This document shows positions 28,749 to 37,578 of a DNA stretch of 64,000 bases, piece after piece. The position numbers and the translations under genes are program-made. Positions within the stretch are counted from its first letter, which is position 1. Every line of letters begins with the position of its first letter. Source of the DNA: Pleomorphomonas koreensis DSM 23070 (GTDB lineage Bacteria; Pseudomonadota; Alphaproteobacteria; Rhizobiales; Pleomorphomonadaceae); the NCBI RefSeq assembly GCF_000425185.1, contig NZ_AULH01000001.1, positions 124,001 to 188,000 on the forward strand. Reading direction: 5' to 3'. The notes below the pieces were generated by a model. The model saw nothing but the letters and a program-made list of their open reading frames with translations, did not search any database and was not told the DNA's origin.

Positions 28749-29633
28749 ATGATCGCCCGTCCGATCCGGAATCGCCCCATGCTGAAACGCTTCTTCGCCG
28801 CCTTTCTCCTCGCCGCCGTGCTGCCGGCCGCCGCCGCCGACCGGCCGGCCAAGGAGCTGTTCGGCGCCGCAGAGGCGCCGGCGCCGCTCGCCGCCCGCTC
28901 GATCGGTACCTATGCGAGAGGTTGCCTCGCCGGCGCCGCGTTGCTGCCGGTCAACGGCCCGGCCTGGCAGGTGATGCGTCTTTCCCGCAACCGCAACTGG
29001 GGCAACCCGGTGCTGGTCGACTTCCTTGAACGCCTCGCCGCCAAGGCGCCGTCGGTCGGCTGGAATGGCCTTCTGGTCGGCGACATGTCGCAGCCGCGCG
29101 GCGGCCCGATGTCGTCGGGCCACGCCAGCCACCAGATCGGCCTCGACGCCGACATCTGGCTGACGCCGATGCCGAAGCGGGAGTTCTCCTACGACGAACG
29201 CGAAAAGGTCAGCGCCGTCTCCATGCTGGCGCGCGACACGCTGAGCGTCGATCCGGCGAAGTTTTCCGACAAGCAGTTCGGCATCCTCCGCCTGGCGGCC
29301 AGGCAGCCGGAGGTGGAGCGCATCTTCGTCAACCGGGCCATCAAGAAGGCGCTGTGCGAACGGGCGACCGGCGATCGCTCATGGCTCGCCAAGGTGCGGC
29401 CCTGGTGGGGCCATGACTACCACTTCCACGTCCGCATCGCCTGCCCGAGGAATTCGCCGACCTGCAAGCCGCAGGCCGAGCCGCCGTCCGGCGACGGCTG
29501 CGGCGCCGAGCTTCAGAGCTGGTACGCGCCGCCGCCCAAGCCGACGAAACCGTCGAAGCCCAAGCCGCCGCCGCCCGAGATTACGCTGAAGGACCTGCCA
29601 CCTGAATGCGCCCAGGTACTGGTGGCGAAGTAA
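28749..29633 (+). CDS. mepA: Penicillin-insensitive murein endopeptidase MepA
   Basis: Periplasmic zinc endopeptidase (M74) that cuts D-Ala-meso-DAP crosslinks of peptidoglycan. 294 residues with an N-terminal signal peptide (FFAAFLLAAVLPAAAA). Zinc and catalytic motifs: SSGHASHQIGLDADIW (about 120-135) and WWGHDYHFHVRIACP (about 216-230), followed by conserved cysteines and a Pro/Lys-rich C-terminal region. An internal ATG at 28779 directly before the signal peptide is an equally possible start; neither has a good ribosome site. The gene is followed by a bidirectional terminator. Confidence 0.92.
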   Translation: MIARPIRNRPMLKRFFAAFLLAAVLPAAAADRPAKELFGAAEAPAPLAARSIGTYARGCLAGAALLPVNGPAWQVMRLSRNRNWGNPVLVDFLERLAAKAPSVGWNGLLVGDMSQPRGGPMSSGHASHQIGLDADIWLTPMPKREFSYDEREKVSAVSMLARDTLSVDPAKFSDKQFGILRLAARQPEVERIFVNRAIKKALCERATGDRSWLAKVRPWWGHDYHFHVRIACPRNSPTCKPQAEPPSGDGCGAELQSWYAPPPKPTKPSKPKPPPPEITLKDLPPECAQVLVAK

Positions 29634-29636
29634 TGA

Positions 29637-29670
29637 AAAGGGCCGCGAGGATTGTCCCCGCGGCCTTTCT
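29637..29670. terminator. Bidirectional terminator between mepA and pheT
   Basis: GGCCGCG (29641-29647) pairs with CGCGGCC (29659-29665). On the plus strand TTTCT follows; on the minus strand CTTTTC follows. It lies between the convergent 3' ends of mepA and pheT. Confidence 0.75.
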
Positions 29671-29690
29671 CGCAACGCTTTTGATCAGAC

Positions 29691-32105
29691 TTACGCCCGC
29701 AGGCTCGCTCCCGTCGCCTTCTGCACGGCGGCGACGATCGCCTTCGACACCTTGTCGATGTCCTCGTCGGTCAGCGTGCGGTCGGTGGGCAGGAGCGTGA
29801 CGGCGATCGCCACCGACTTCTGGCCGGCCGAGACGTGCTCGCCCTTGTAGACGTCGAACACCTCGACGCCGCCGATCAGCTTCTTGTCGGCGCCCTGCAC
29901 CGCCTTGACGATCTTCGCCACCTCGACGCCGTCGTCGACGACGAAGGCGAAGTCGCGGGAGACCGGCATGAAGGCGCTGAGCGCCAGCGCCGGCTTGCCG
30001 CGGCCGGCCTTGGCCTTGGCGACCGGGATGCGATCGAGGATCACCTCAGCGGCGACGATCGGCCCCTCGGTATCCAGCGCCTCGACGACGGCCGGATGCA
30101 GCTCGCCGAAATGGGCGAGCACGGTCTGCGGCCCGAGCTGGATGCTGCCCGAGCGGCCGGGATGGAACCAGTTGGGCGCGGCGCGGACGATCTGCACGCG
30201 CGAGATATCGACCCCGAGTGCGTCGAGCAGGGCGAGCGCATCGGCCTTGGCGTCGAAGGCGGTCACCGGCTTCGCCGATCCCTCCCAGTGGCGGCCGCCG
30301 CCGATAAGGCCGGCGTTGCCCTCGCGCACGGCGGTGGCGGCGGTCGACTGGTCCTGCGGCCGGTCGCCGGCGAACACCTGCCCGACCTCGAACAGCGCGA
30401 GATCGGCAAAGCCGCGATCGGCGTTGCGCTTGACGGCCGCGACGAGGCCGGGGATCAGGCTCGGCCGCATGTCGCTCATGTCGGCGGAGATCGGGTTGGC
30501 CAGCTCCAGATCGGCGCCGCCGCCGCCGAACAGCACGGCGATCGGCTTGGCGACGAAGGACCAGGTCACCGCCTCGACGAGGCCGCGGGCGGCGAGCGCC
30601 CGCTTGGCGCGGCGGGTGCGCACCTGGAGCGGCGTCAGCACCTTCTGCGACACCGAGGCGATGCGCGGCAGCGCCGTCGCCGGCACCTGGTCGAGCCCGA
30701 CGATGCGCACCACCTCCTCGACGAGGTCGGCCTTGCCGTGGACGTCCGGCCGCCAGGACGGCACGGCCACCGAACGACTGTCGCCGCTGCCGGTCACCTT
30801 GAAGCCGAGCTTCTCCAGCGTCGCGACGATGGTGTCGGCGGCAAGGTCGAGGCCGGAGAGGCGCTTCACCTCGGAGAACGGGAAGTCGATCACCTTGTTC
30901 GGAAGCGGCTCCTGGCCGGCCACCACGACCTCGGACGCCTCGCCGCCGCAGAGATCGAGCACCAGGCGCGTCGCCAGTTCCAGCCCGGCGACCACGAAGC
31001 CGGGATCGACGCCGCGCTCGAAGCGGAAGCGGGCGTCGGAGTTGAGGCCGAGGCGGCGGCCGGTGCGGGCGGTGCGGCCGGGATCGAAATAGGCGCTCTC
31101 GATGAACACCGAGGTGGTGGCCTCGGTCGAGCCGGTGGTCTCCCCGCCCATGACGCCGGCAAGGCCGAGCACGGCCGCGTCGTCGGCGATGACGCACATC
31201 GTCTCGTCGACGGCGTAGGTCTTGCCGTCGAGCGCCAGGAGGCTTTCGCCGGTCTTGCCGAGGCGGGCGCAGATGGTGCCGGTGAGCTTGTCGGCGTCGT
31301 AGACGTGCAGCGGCCGGCCGCGATCGAAGGTCAGGTAGTTGGTGATGTCGACCAAAGCCGAAATCGGCCGGAGACCGATCGCCTTCAGACGGTCCTGAAG
31401 CCACTTGGGCGACGGACCGTTCTTGAGGCCGCGCACCACGCGGCCGGCGAAAATCGGGCAGGGCGTGTCGTCGCCGTCGAACCTGAGGGCGATCGGCACC
31501 GGCGAGGCGAAGGCGCCGGGCACCGGCTGGAGCGGATCGGGCTTCAGCGTGCCGAGGCCGCGCGCCGCGAGATCGCGGGCGACGCCGCGCACGCCGAGGC
31601 AGTCGGGCCGGTTGGGGGTGATCGAGATGTCGATCACCGGATCGGCGCCGCCCCGCCAGTTGGCGAAGGACATGCCGACCGGCGCGTCGGCCGGCAGCTC
31701 GATGATGCCGTTGTGCTCGTCGGAGAGGCCCAGCTCGCGCTCCGAGCACATCATGCCGCGGCTCTCGACACCGCGGATGGTGCCGATCTCCAGCACGGCG
31801 CCGGTGGCCGGAATGACCATGCCGGGCAGCGCGAACACGCCCTTCAGGCCGGCCCGCGCGTTGGGCGCGCCGCATACCACCTGCACCGGCCCCTTGCCGG
31901 CGTCGACGGTGAGCAGCTTCAGCTTGTCGGCGTTGGGGTGCTTCACGGCAGTGACGATCTCGGCGATCACGAAGGGCTTCAGCGGCGCCGACGGATCGGA
32001 CACCTCCTCCACTTCGAGGCCCACCATGGTCAGCGCCTCGACCACCTCGTCGAGCGAGGCGTCGGTGTCGAGGTGGTCTTTCAGCCAGCTGAGGGTGAAT
32101 TTCAT
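29691..32105 (-). CDS. pheT: Phenylalanine-tRNA ligase beta subunit
   Basis: Beta subunit of the alpha2-beta2 enzyme charging tRNA-Phe. 804 residues, normal length. In order: the N-terminal tRNA-binding OB domain (about 40-150, VKHPNADKLKLLTVDAG, VVCGAPNARAG), the B3/B4 editing region, the B5 domain (about 405-480, with TIVATLEKLGFKVTGSG), the core domain (LVEEVVRIVGLDQVPATALP), and the C-terminal FDX-ACB anticodon domain (FMPVSRDFAFVVDDGV, TLLPTDRTLTDEDID). It follows pheS by 36 bases. Confidence 0.97.
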   Translation of the reverse strand: MKFTLSWLKDHLDTDASLDEVVEALTMVGLEVEEVSDPSAPLKPFVIAEIVTAVKHPNADKLKLLTVDAGKGPVQVVCGAPNARAGLKGVFALPGMVIPATGAVLEIGTIRGVESRGMMCSERELGLSDEHNGIIELPADAPVGMSFANWRGGADPVIDISITPNRPDCLGVRGVARDLAARGLGTLKPDPLQPVPGAFASPVPIALRFDGDDTPCPIFAGRVVRGLKNGPSPKWLQDRLKAIGLRPISALVDITNYLTFDRGRPLHVYDADKLTGTICARLGKTGESLLALDGKTYAVDETMCVIADDAAVLGLAGVMGGETTGSTEATTSVFIESAYFDPGRTARTGRRLGLNSDARFRFERGVDPGFVVAGLELATRLVLDLCGGEASEVVVAGQEPLPNKVIDFPFSEVKRLSGLDLAADTIVATLEKLGFKVTGSGDSRSVAVPSWRPDVHGKADLVEEVVRIVGLDQVPATALPRIASVSQKVLTPLQVRTRRAKRALAARGLVEAVTWSFVAKPIAVLFGGGGADLELANPISADMSDMRPSLIPGLVAAVKRNADRGFADLALFEVGQVFAGDRPQDQSTAATAVREGNAGLIGGGRHWEGSAKPVTAFDAKADALALLDALGVDISRVQIVRAAPNWFHPGRSGSIQLGPQTVLAHFGELHPAVVEALDTEGPIVAAEVILDRIPVAKAKAGRGKPALALSAFMPVSRDFAFVVDDGVEVAKIVKAVQGADKKLIGGVEVFDVYKGEHVSAGQKSVAIAVTLLPTDRTLTDEDIDKVSKAIVAAVQKATGASLRA

Positions 32106-32141
32106 TTTGGCAAATCCATTCGGAAAATCAGGCGCGGACGA

Positions 32142-33224
32142 TCAGGAGGTCAGGCCGCCGTAAAGGCTCGGCAGGTCGAGCGGCCGGAAGCCATAGTGGC
32201 GAAGCCAGCGGACGTCGGCGTCGAAGAAGGCCCTGAGGTCGGGCATGCCGTATTTCAGCATGGCGATGCGGTCGATGCCCATGCCGAAGGCGAAGCCCTG
32301 ATAGCGGTCGGGATCGAGGCCGGCCGAGCGGATGACGTTGGGATGCACCATGCCGCAGCCCAGGATCTCCAGCCAGTCGTCGCCCTCGCCGATGCGGATC
32401 TCCGAGCCGGAGCGCTTGCAGCCGACATCGACTTCCATGGAGGGCTCGGTGAACGGGAAGAACGACGGCCGGAAGCGCGTCTTCACCTCGTCGACCTCGA
32501 AGAAGGCCTTCAGGAACTCCTCCAGCACCCACTTGAGATGGCCGAAATGGGTGGTCTCGTCGATGACCAGGCCCTCCACCTGATGGAACATCGGCGTGTG
32601 GGTGGCGTCGCTGTCGCAGCGATAGGTGCGGCCGGGCGCGATGATGCGGATCGGCGGTTTCTCCCGCTCCATCGTCCGCACCTGCACCGGTGAGGTGTGG
32701 GTCCTGAGGAGGAGGCGCGAACCGTCCTGCTTCGGCTTCAGGAAGAAGGTGTCGTGCATCTCGCGCGCCGGATGGTCGGGCGGGAAGTTGAGGGCGGTGA
32801 AGTTGTAGTGGTCAGTCTCGATGTCCGGTCCCTCGGCCACCGAGAAGCCCATGTCGGTGAAGATGGCGGTGATCTCGTCGATCACCTGGCTGACCGGATG
32901 GATGCGCCCCTCGGCGAGCGGCCCCGGCCGCACCGGCAGGGTGATGTCCACTGTCTCGCGGGCAAGGCGGGCGTCGAGGGCGGCATCCTTCAGCACGGCC
33001 TTGCGGTCGGCGATGGCGAGGCCGACGCGGTCCTTCAGCGCGTTGATCGCCGCGCCGCGCGTCCGTCGCTCGTCCGGGCTCATGGCGCCGAGCGTCTTCA
33101 GCAGCGCCGATACCGAGCCCTGCTTGCCGAGGGTGGCAACGCGCACGCTTTCGAGGGCGGCTTCGTCGGCGGCGGCGTGGATGTCGTCGAGAATGGAGGC
33201 TTCGAGCTGTTCGATGTCGGTCAT
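32142..33224 (-). CDS. pheS: Phenylalanine-tRNA ligase alpha subunit
   Basis: Catalytic subunit of phenylalanyl-tRNA synthetase. 360 residues. An N-terminal coiled-coil arm (about 1-85, with [20 protein letters not shown]) precedes the class II core: [20 protein letters not shown], motif 2 around [10 protein letters not shown], and motif 3 [20 protein letters not shown] near the C-terminus. The alanine or glycine position that decides specificity was not examined. First gene of the pheS-pheT pair; it is 156 bases downstream of rplT, whose terminator lies between. Confidence 0.97.
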   Translation of the reverse strand: MTDIEQLEASILDDIHAAADEAALESVRVATLGKQGSVSALLKTLGAMSPDERRTRGAAINALKDRVGLAIADRKAVLKDAALDARLARETVDITLPVRPGPLAEGRIHPVSQVIDEITAIFTDMGFSVAEGPDIETDHYNFTALNFPPDHPAREMHDTFFLKPKQDGSRLLLRTHTSPVQVRTMEREKPPIRIIAPGRTYRCDSDATHTPMFHQVEGLVIDETTHFGHLKWVLEEFLKAFFEVDEVKTRFRPSFFPFTEPSMEVDVGCKRSGSEIRIGEGDDWLEILGCGMVHPNVIRSAGLDPDRYQGFAFGMGIDRIAMLKYGMPDLRAFFDADVRWLRHYGFRPLDLPSLYGGLTS

Positions 33225-33294
33225 GACGCTTGTTCCGGCCCCGGTAGGTCTGATGGGTGGCTTCTAGCCGGTCTCGCCGGCGATTGCACGCCCG

Positions 33295-33333
33295 GAAAAG
33301 AAAAGAGCGGCGCACCGATCGGCGCGCCGCTCT
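33295..33333 (-). terminator. Rho-independent terminator of rpmI-rplT
   Basis: AGAGCGGCGC (33304-33313) pairs perfectly with GCGCCGCTCT (33324-33333). On the minus strand the tail is TTTTCTTTTCC, an effective U-rich tract, about 50 bases after the rplT stop. Confidence 0.85.
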
Positions 33334-33380
33334 CGTATTTCGGGGGCGGCCGATCGGCGATCGGCCCCGTGGCTGTTGCC

Positions 33381-33743
33381 TTAGGCGGCAGCCTGGGCCT
33401 TCTCGACGATGGCCCTAAACGACGCCGGCTCGCTGATGGCGAGGTCGGACAGCACCTTGCGATCGATGGCAATCCCGGCCTTGGCCAGGAGATCGATGAA
33501 GCGGGCGTAGGTCAGCTCGCCACCGGTGACGTCGCGGACGGCGGCGTTGATGCGCTGGATCCACAGGGCGCGGAAGTTGCGCTTCTTGGCCCGGCGGTCG
33601 CGCGTCGCATATTGCATCGCGCGATCGACGGCCGCCTTGGCGGTCTTGATGGTATTCTTGCGGCGGCCCCGGTAGCCCTTGGCGGCCTCCAGAACCTTCT
33701 TGTGCTTGGCATGGGACGTAACGCCCCGCTTGACGCGCGCCAT
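33381..33743 (-). CDS. rplT: 50S ribosomal protein L20
   Basis: Early-assembling 23S rRNA-binding protein, in several bacteria also the feedback repressor of its operon. 120 residues, very basic N-terminus ([20 protein letters not shown], then [15 protein letters not shown]) and a conserved globular half ([36 protein letters not shown]). It lies 41 bases after rpmI in the usual infC-rpmI-rplT order. Confidence 0.98.
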   Translation of the reverse strand: MARVKRGVTSHAKHKKVLEAAKGYRGRRKNTIKTAKAAVDRAMQYATRDRRAKKRNFRALWIQRINAAVRDVTGGELTYARFIDLLAKAGIAIDRKVLSDLAISEPASFRAIVEKAQAAA

Positions 33744-33784
33744 TGTTCAGTCTCCTCGATTGAGTGCCGTTTGATCGCGCGGGA

Positions 33785-33985
33785 TCAGGCGTAGGGCAGG
33801 AAGTTCTTCTTGATGATGATTTCATCCGGCTTGGACAGCACGGTGGTGCCGCGCGCCTTGCGGATGAACTTGGTGGTCCGCTTGATCATGCCATGACGCT
33901 TGCCGGCCTGCGCCGACTTGATATGGCCGTTGGCGGTCACCTTGAAGCGCTTCTTGGCGCCCGACTTGGTCTTCATCTTGGGCAT
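33785..33985 (-). CDS. rpmI: 50S ribosomal protein L35
   Basis: 66-residue basic ribosomal protein starting [20 protein letters not shown] and ending [18 protein letters not shown], as in other alphaproteobacteria. The frame is open further upstream, but that part does not resemble anything and lies in the gap after infC. The ATG at 33985 is the conserved start. A hairpin with a GAAA loop sits 23 bases before it. Confidence 0.97.
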   Translation of the reverse strand: MPKMKTKSGAKKRFKVTANGHIKSAQAGKRHGMIKRTTKFIRKARGTTVLSKPDEIIIKKNFLPYA

Positions 33986-34007
33986 TTTGCTCGTTTCCGA
34001 GTGTTTG

Positions 34008-34028
34008 GAGATCCCTTTCGGGTATCTC
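34008..34028 (-). promoter_or_regulatory. GNRA-loop hairpin in rpmI leader
   Basis: The minus-strand RNA reads GAGAU-A-CCC-GAAA-GGG-AUCUC: eight pairs, one bulged A and a GAAA tetraloop, 22 bases before the rpmI ATG. It could be a site for translational control by L20; that role is inference. Confidence 0.35.
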
Positions 34029-34239
34029 GTTGTGGTCTTTTCCGAAAAAGCCGCGATCCGCCGCCGGATTTCCCGCGACCCGCGACAGGCTCGTCCGGGG
34101 TTGAGCTTCGACGGTCGCCACGGCATGCCCATGGATACGGCAAGCCGTCTCCACGCCGGGCGACCTGAAGTGGCTGGGCTTCTAGCCGAAAAGGGCGGCC
34201 GGCGCAAGGCGCATTCGCCCTCACGGGGCCTATTGCCGG

Positions 34240-34275
34240 CAAAGGAAAGGGCCCCGGCGCGGCGGCCGGAGCCCT
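34240..34275 (-). terminator. Terminator or attenuator after infC
   Basis: AGGGCCCCGG (34248-34257) pairs with CCGGAGCCCT (34266-34275), 10 pairs including one G-U, with an 8-base loop. The minus-strand tail is TTCCTTTGCC, a moderate U-tract, 27 bases after the infC stop. Confidence 0.55.
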
Positions 34276-34301
34276 GTTCGGCGGACGGGCGCGAGGAAGG
34301 C

Positions 34302-34838
34302 TCAGCGCGGGGCGAGCAGCATCACCATCTGGCGGCCTTCGAGGCGCGGCTCGCTCTCCACCTTGGCGACGGCGCCGGTCTCTTCCTTGACCTGCTGCAG
34401 GAGCTTGAAGCCGAGGTCCTGATGGGCCATCTCGCGGCCGCGGAAGCGCAGCGTCACCTTGACCTTGTCGCCCTCCTCGAAGAACCGCAGCATGCTCTTC
34501 ATCTTCACGGTGTAGTCGTTCGTGTCGATGTTGGGCCTGAGCTTGACTTCCTTGATCTCGACGATCTTCTGGTTCTTGCGGGCTTCCGACGCCTTCTTCT
34601 GGGCTTCGAACTTGTATTTGCCGAAGTCCAGAATCTTGCAGACGGGAGGCGTCGAATTCGGGGAAATCTCGACGAGGTCGAGACCGGCCTCGACGGCGGC
34701 GGCCAGCGCATCGGCGATCGCGACGACGCCGAGGTTGTCACCTCCCTCGCCGATCAGCTGGACCTGGGGGACCCGGATTTCGCGATTGATGCGCGGACCT
34801 TCCTTGACGGGGGCGGTGGCTCGGAACGGGCGACGAAT
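34302..34838 (-). CDS. infC: Translation initiation factor IF-3 (ATT start)
   Basis: Binds the 30S subunit and checks start-codon and initiator pairing. 178 residues with the N-terminal domain ([34 protein letters not shown]), the lysine-rich linker helix ([20 protein letters not shown]) and the C-terminal domain ([36 protein letters not shown]). The start is taken as ATT at 34838: homology begins exactly there ([15 protein letters not shown]) and AGAGGAG ends 9 bases upstream, while no ATG, GTG or TTG is suitably placed. A non-AUG AUU start is the classical device for infC self-control. Confidence 0.94.
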   Translation of the reverse strand: MRRPFRATAPVKEGPRINREIRVPQVQLIGEGGDNLGVVAIADALAAAVEAGLDLVEISPNSTPPVCKILDFGKYKFEAQKKASEARKNQKIVEIKEVKLRPNIDTNDYTVKMKSMLRFFEEGDKVKVTLRFRGREMAHQDLGFKLLQQVKEETGAVAKVESEPRLEGRQMVMLLAPR

Positions 34839-35100
34839 GGCTGTCAACTCCTCTGATGTTTCGGAAAACGGCCATCCCTCCGGGTATGACGGCGCCTGAC
34901 GTGTGCCACGGCCTTGATCGTCGAACGATCGGACAGCGAAACAGGGGGCGCCACCCACGGGCGGCCGGCTGTCCTCTCGCCATCGCTTCCGACGAAGCGC
35001 CAACTCGCGAAGCTGGACAACGGCCTGAAAATCGTTGGAGAGTGCGAAAAAGTCAAGGTCGCAGGCAGAGATCGCCGCGAAAACGGGAGAGCGCATCGCC

Positions 35101-35856
35101 ATGACGGGCCGGGCCATCAGCATCACCATGCCGGACGACGGCCGGATCATCCGCGGCCTCGTCGACGACGGCGCCGGCCCGACGGTGGTCTGGCTGGGCG
35201 GCTTCCGCTCCGACATGACCGGCGCCAAGGCCGAGGCGGTGGCGGCCTGGGGCCGGGCGCACGGCCGCAAGGTGGTGCGCTTCGACTATTCCGGCCACGG
35301 CGCCTCGGGCGGCGACTTCGAGCACGGCCGCATCGGCCGCTGGCTTGCCGAGGCCCAGGCGGTGATCGCCGCCGAGGCCGGCGCCGACTTCCTGCTCGTC
35401 GGCTCGTCGATGGGCGGCTGGATGGCGCTGCTTCTCGCCCGTGAGAGGCCGGCCGGCCTCCGGGGGCTGGCGCTGGTCGCCCCGGCCCCGGATTTCACCG
35501 AAAAGCTGTTCTATCCGGCGCTTCCGGCCGAGGCGCGCGCCCGCGTCGACGCCGGCGGGACCATCGACATTCCCGGCGAATACGGCAGCCCCGACTACCG
35601 CCTCGCCGCCGATTTCTTCCGCGACGGCGCCCGCCACAATCTCCTCGACGGCCCGCTCCGGCTCGGCGTGCCGGTGATCATCCTGCAGGGCATGGCCGAC
35701 GCCTCGGTGCCGCACGCCCACGCCCGGCGCATCGTCGACCGCCTCGTCGACGACGACGTGGTGCTGACGCTGGTGAAAGACGGCGACCACCGGCTGTCGC
35801 GCCCCGCCGACATCGACCTCCTTCTCGATGCCGTCGGTCGCCTTGCCGGGGAATGA
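35101..35856 (+). CDS. Alpha/beta hydrolase
   Basis: 251 residues from the ATG at 35101. A single alpha/beta-hydrolase domain: oxyanion region [26 protein letters not shown], nucleophile elbow [15 protein letters not shown] (Ser about 104), acid in [12 protein letters not shown] and the catalytic His in KDGDHRLSR. This set resembles the ABHD10/palmitoyl-thioesterase-like group of alphaproteobacteria; the substrate is unknown. A TTG 66 bases upstream could extend it but has no support. It has its own terminator and lies between infC (divergent) and dapB. Confidence 0.85.
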   Translation: MTGRAISITMPDDGRIIRGLVDDGAGPTVVWLGGFRSDMTGAKAEAVAAWGRAHGRKVVRFDYSGHGASGGDFEHGRIGRWLAEAQAVIAAEAGADFLLVGSSMGGWMALLLARERPAGLRGLALVAPAPDFTEKLFYPALPAEARARVDAGGTIDIPGEYGSPDYRLAADFFRDGARHNLLDGPLRLGVPVIILQGMADASVPHAHARRIVDRLVDDDVVLTLVKDGDHRLSRPADIDLLLDAVGRLAGE

Positions 35857-35887
35857 GGCCGGAAACCGGCGCCTCTACGCGTTTTTT
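35855..35887 (+). terminator. Rho-independent terminator of the hydrolase gene
   Basis: GAGGC-CGG / CCG-GC-GCCTC stem with an AAA loop (35855-35875), followed by TACGCG and six T residues (35882-35887). The stem overlaps the stop codon. Confidence 0.7.
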
Positions 35888-35998
35888 CCAGCATGATCCC
35901 GATGGTTTTTTGCGACTAAAGGATTACCTCGCGGCCCTCGCGTGCTAGAAGGCCGCCATGGCAACGGTGTTGTTTCCCTGGAACCGGCGAGGTCGGAC

Positions 35999-36811
35999 AT
36001 GGCGGACATGAAGCTCGTGGTGGTCGGCGCCGGCGGACGCATGGGGCGGACGCTGGTGCGCATCGTCTCGGAGACGGCCGGCATGACGGTGCACGCCGCC
36101 GTCGATCGGCCGGACAGCTCGCTGATCGGCCAGGACGCCGGCCTGCTGGCCGGCATCGGCGAGATCGGCGTGCCGCTCACCGCCGATCCGCTGGCCGCCG
36201 TGGTCGGCGCCGACGGCATCCTCGATTTCACCGTCCCGGCCGCCACCGTCGGCTTTGCCGAGCTGGCCGCCCAGGCGCGCATCATCCACGTCATCGGCAC
36301 CACAGGCTGCTCGGCCGAGGACGAGGCGGCGATCGATGCCGCCGCCCGCCACGCCGTGGTGGTCAAGTCCGGCAACATGAGCGTCTGCGTCAACCTCCTG
36401 GCCGTGCTGGTCGAGCGGGCGGCCCGGACGCTGGGGCCGGACTTCGATATCGAGATCCTGGAGATGCACCACCGCCACAAGGTCGACGCGCCCTCCGGCA
36501 CGGCGCTGCTGCTCGGCGAGGCGGCGGCGCGCGGCCGTGACATCAAGCTCGACGACTACGCCGTCCGCTCGCGCGACGGCTACACCGGCCCGCGGCCGCA
36601 GGGCGCCATCGGCTTCGCCACGCTGCGCGGCGGCTCGGTGGTCGGCGACCACACGGTCTACCTGGCCGGCGCCGGCGAGCGGCTGGAGCTGAGGCACGTC
36701 GCCGAGGACCGGGCGCAGTTCGCCAAGGGGGCGGTGCGCGCCGCGCTCTGGGCCTGGGGCAGGAAGCCGGGCCGCTACGACATGGCCGACGTGCTCGGCC
36801 TCAAGGATTGA
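35999..36811 (+). CDS. dapB: 4-hydroxy-tetrahydrodipicolinate reductase
   Basis: NAD(P)H-dependent step of lysine/diaminopimelate synthesis. 270 residues from the ATG at 35999 ([20 protein letters not shown]); the ATG three codons later is also possible. Dinucleotide motif [10 protein letters not shown] at about 7-16, [24 protein letters not shown], the catalytic [20 protein letters not shown] block (about 154-173) with the His and Lys residues, then GTAL and [16 protein letters not shown]. Followed after 63 bases by gpmA in the same direction, so co-transcription is possible. Confidence 0.96.
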   Translation: MADMKLVVVGAGGRMGRTLVRIVSETAGMTVHAAVDRPDSSLIGQDAGLLAGIGEIGVPLTADPLAAVVGADGILDFTVPAATVGFAELAAQARIIHVIGTTGCSAEDEAAIDAAARHAVVVKSGNMSVCVNLLAVLVERAARTLGPDFDIEILEMHHRHKVDAPSGTALLLGEAAARGRDIKLDDYAVRSRDGYTGPRPQGAIGFATLRGGSVVGDHTVYLAGAGERLELRHVAEDRAQFAKGAVRAALWAWGRKPGRYDMADVLGLKD

Positions 36812-36874
36812 AGAGATTCCGGGACCGGTGGTCGGTTCCGGCCTGCAACGACACGATCAACTGGAGAAAAGCCC

Positions 36875-37495
36875 ATGAGCCGCATTCTGGTCCTCGTCCG
36901 CCACGGTCAGTCCGAGTGGAACCTCCTCAACCTGTTCACCGGCTGGAAGGACCCCGACCTGACCGAGCTGGGCGTCAAGGAAGCCACCGCCGCCGGCACC
37001 CGCCTCAAGGCGCTCGGCTACAAGTACGATATCGCCTACACCTCGGTGCTGACCCGCGCCCAGCACACGCTGCGCCTGATCCTGGAGCAGATCGGCCAGC
37101 CGGATCTTCAGACCATCCGCGACCAGGCCCTCAACGAGCGCGACTACGGCGAGCTGACCGGCCTCAACAAGGACGACGCCCGCAAGAAGTGGGGCGAGGA
37201 GCAGGTGCACATCTGGCGCCGGTCGTTCGACGTTCCCCCTCCGGGCGGCGAGAGCCTGAAGAACACCGCCGAGCGCACGCTGCCCTATTTCAACGCCGAG
37301 ATCCTGCCGCGCGTCCTGAAGGGCGAGAACGTGCTGGTCGCCGCCCATGGCAACTCGCTGCGCTCGATCATCATGGACCTGGAGAAGCTCTCCGGCGAGG
37401 AGATCGTCGCCCGCGAGCTGGCGACCGGCGAGCCGATCGTCTACGAGCTGAACGAGGATGGCTCGATCAAGTCGAAGCGCGTGCTGTCGGCCTGA
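36875..37495 (+). CDS. gpmA: 2,3-bisphosphoglycerate-dependent phosphoglycerate mutase
   Basis: Interconverts 3- and 2-phosphoglycerate in glycolysis and gluconeogenesis. 206 residues, the short alphaproteobacterial form. The phospho-histidine motif [10 protein letters not shown] has His10; the acid lies in [11 protein letters not shown], and the second histidine in [31 protein letters not shown] is the dPGM-type segment. A perfect-stem terminator follows. Confidence 0.95.
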   Translation: MSRILVLVRHGQSEWNLLNLFTGWKDPDLTELGVKEATAAGTRLKALGYKYDIAYTSVLTRAQHTLRLILEQIGQPDLQTIRDQALNERDYGELTGLNKDDARKKWGEEQVHIWRRSFDVPPPGGESLKNTAERTLPYFNAEILPRVLKGENVLVAAHGNSLRSIIMDLEKLSGEEIVARELATGEPIVYELNEDGSIKSKRVLSA

Positions 37496-37519
37496 TGTCC
37501 GGCAGTCCGAACTGACATG

Positions 37520-37560
37520 AAAAGCGCCGCGGCGGGCTTCCGTCGCGGCGCTTTTCGTTT
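37520..37560. terminator. Bidirectional terminator between gpmA and the AraC-MGMT gene
   Basis: AAAAGCGCCGCG (37520-37531) pairs with CGCGGCGCTTTT (37544-37555), 12 perfect pairs, followed by CGTTT on the plus strand; the A-run gives TTTT on the minus strand. It separates two convergent genes. Confidence 0.88.
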
Positions 37561-37578
37561 CTGGTCCGAGAAGCCGGC

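Larger units (their letters stand above)
33986..34301 (-). other. infC-rpmI intergenic region with regulatory structures
   Basis: 316 bases, unusually long for this operon. It holds a terminator-like hairpin soon after infC (34240-34275) and a GNRA-loop hairpin next to rpmI (34008-34028). No gene was found. The layout suggests that rpmI-rplT has its own promoter or is regulated separately from infC. Confidence 0.55.

Noticed and set aside
29835-32693. A 952-codon open frame on the plus strand opposite pheT and pheS
   Set aside because: Antisense to pheT/pheS, of repetitive composition, no recognisable domain.
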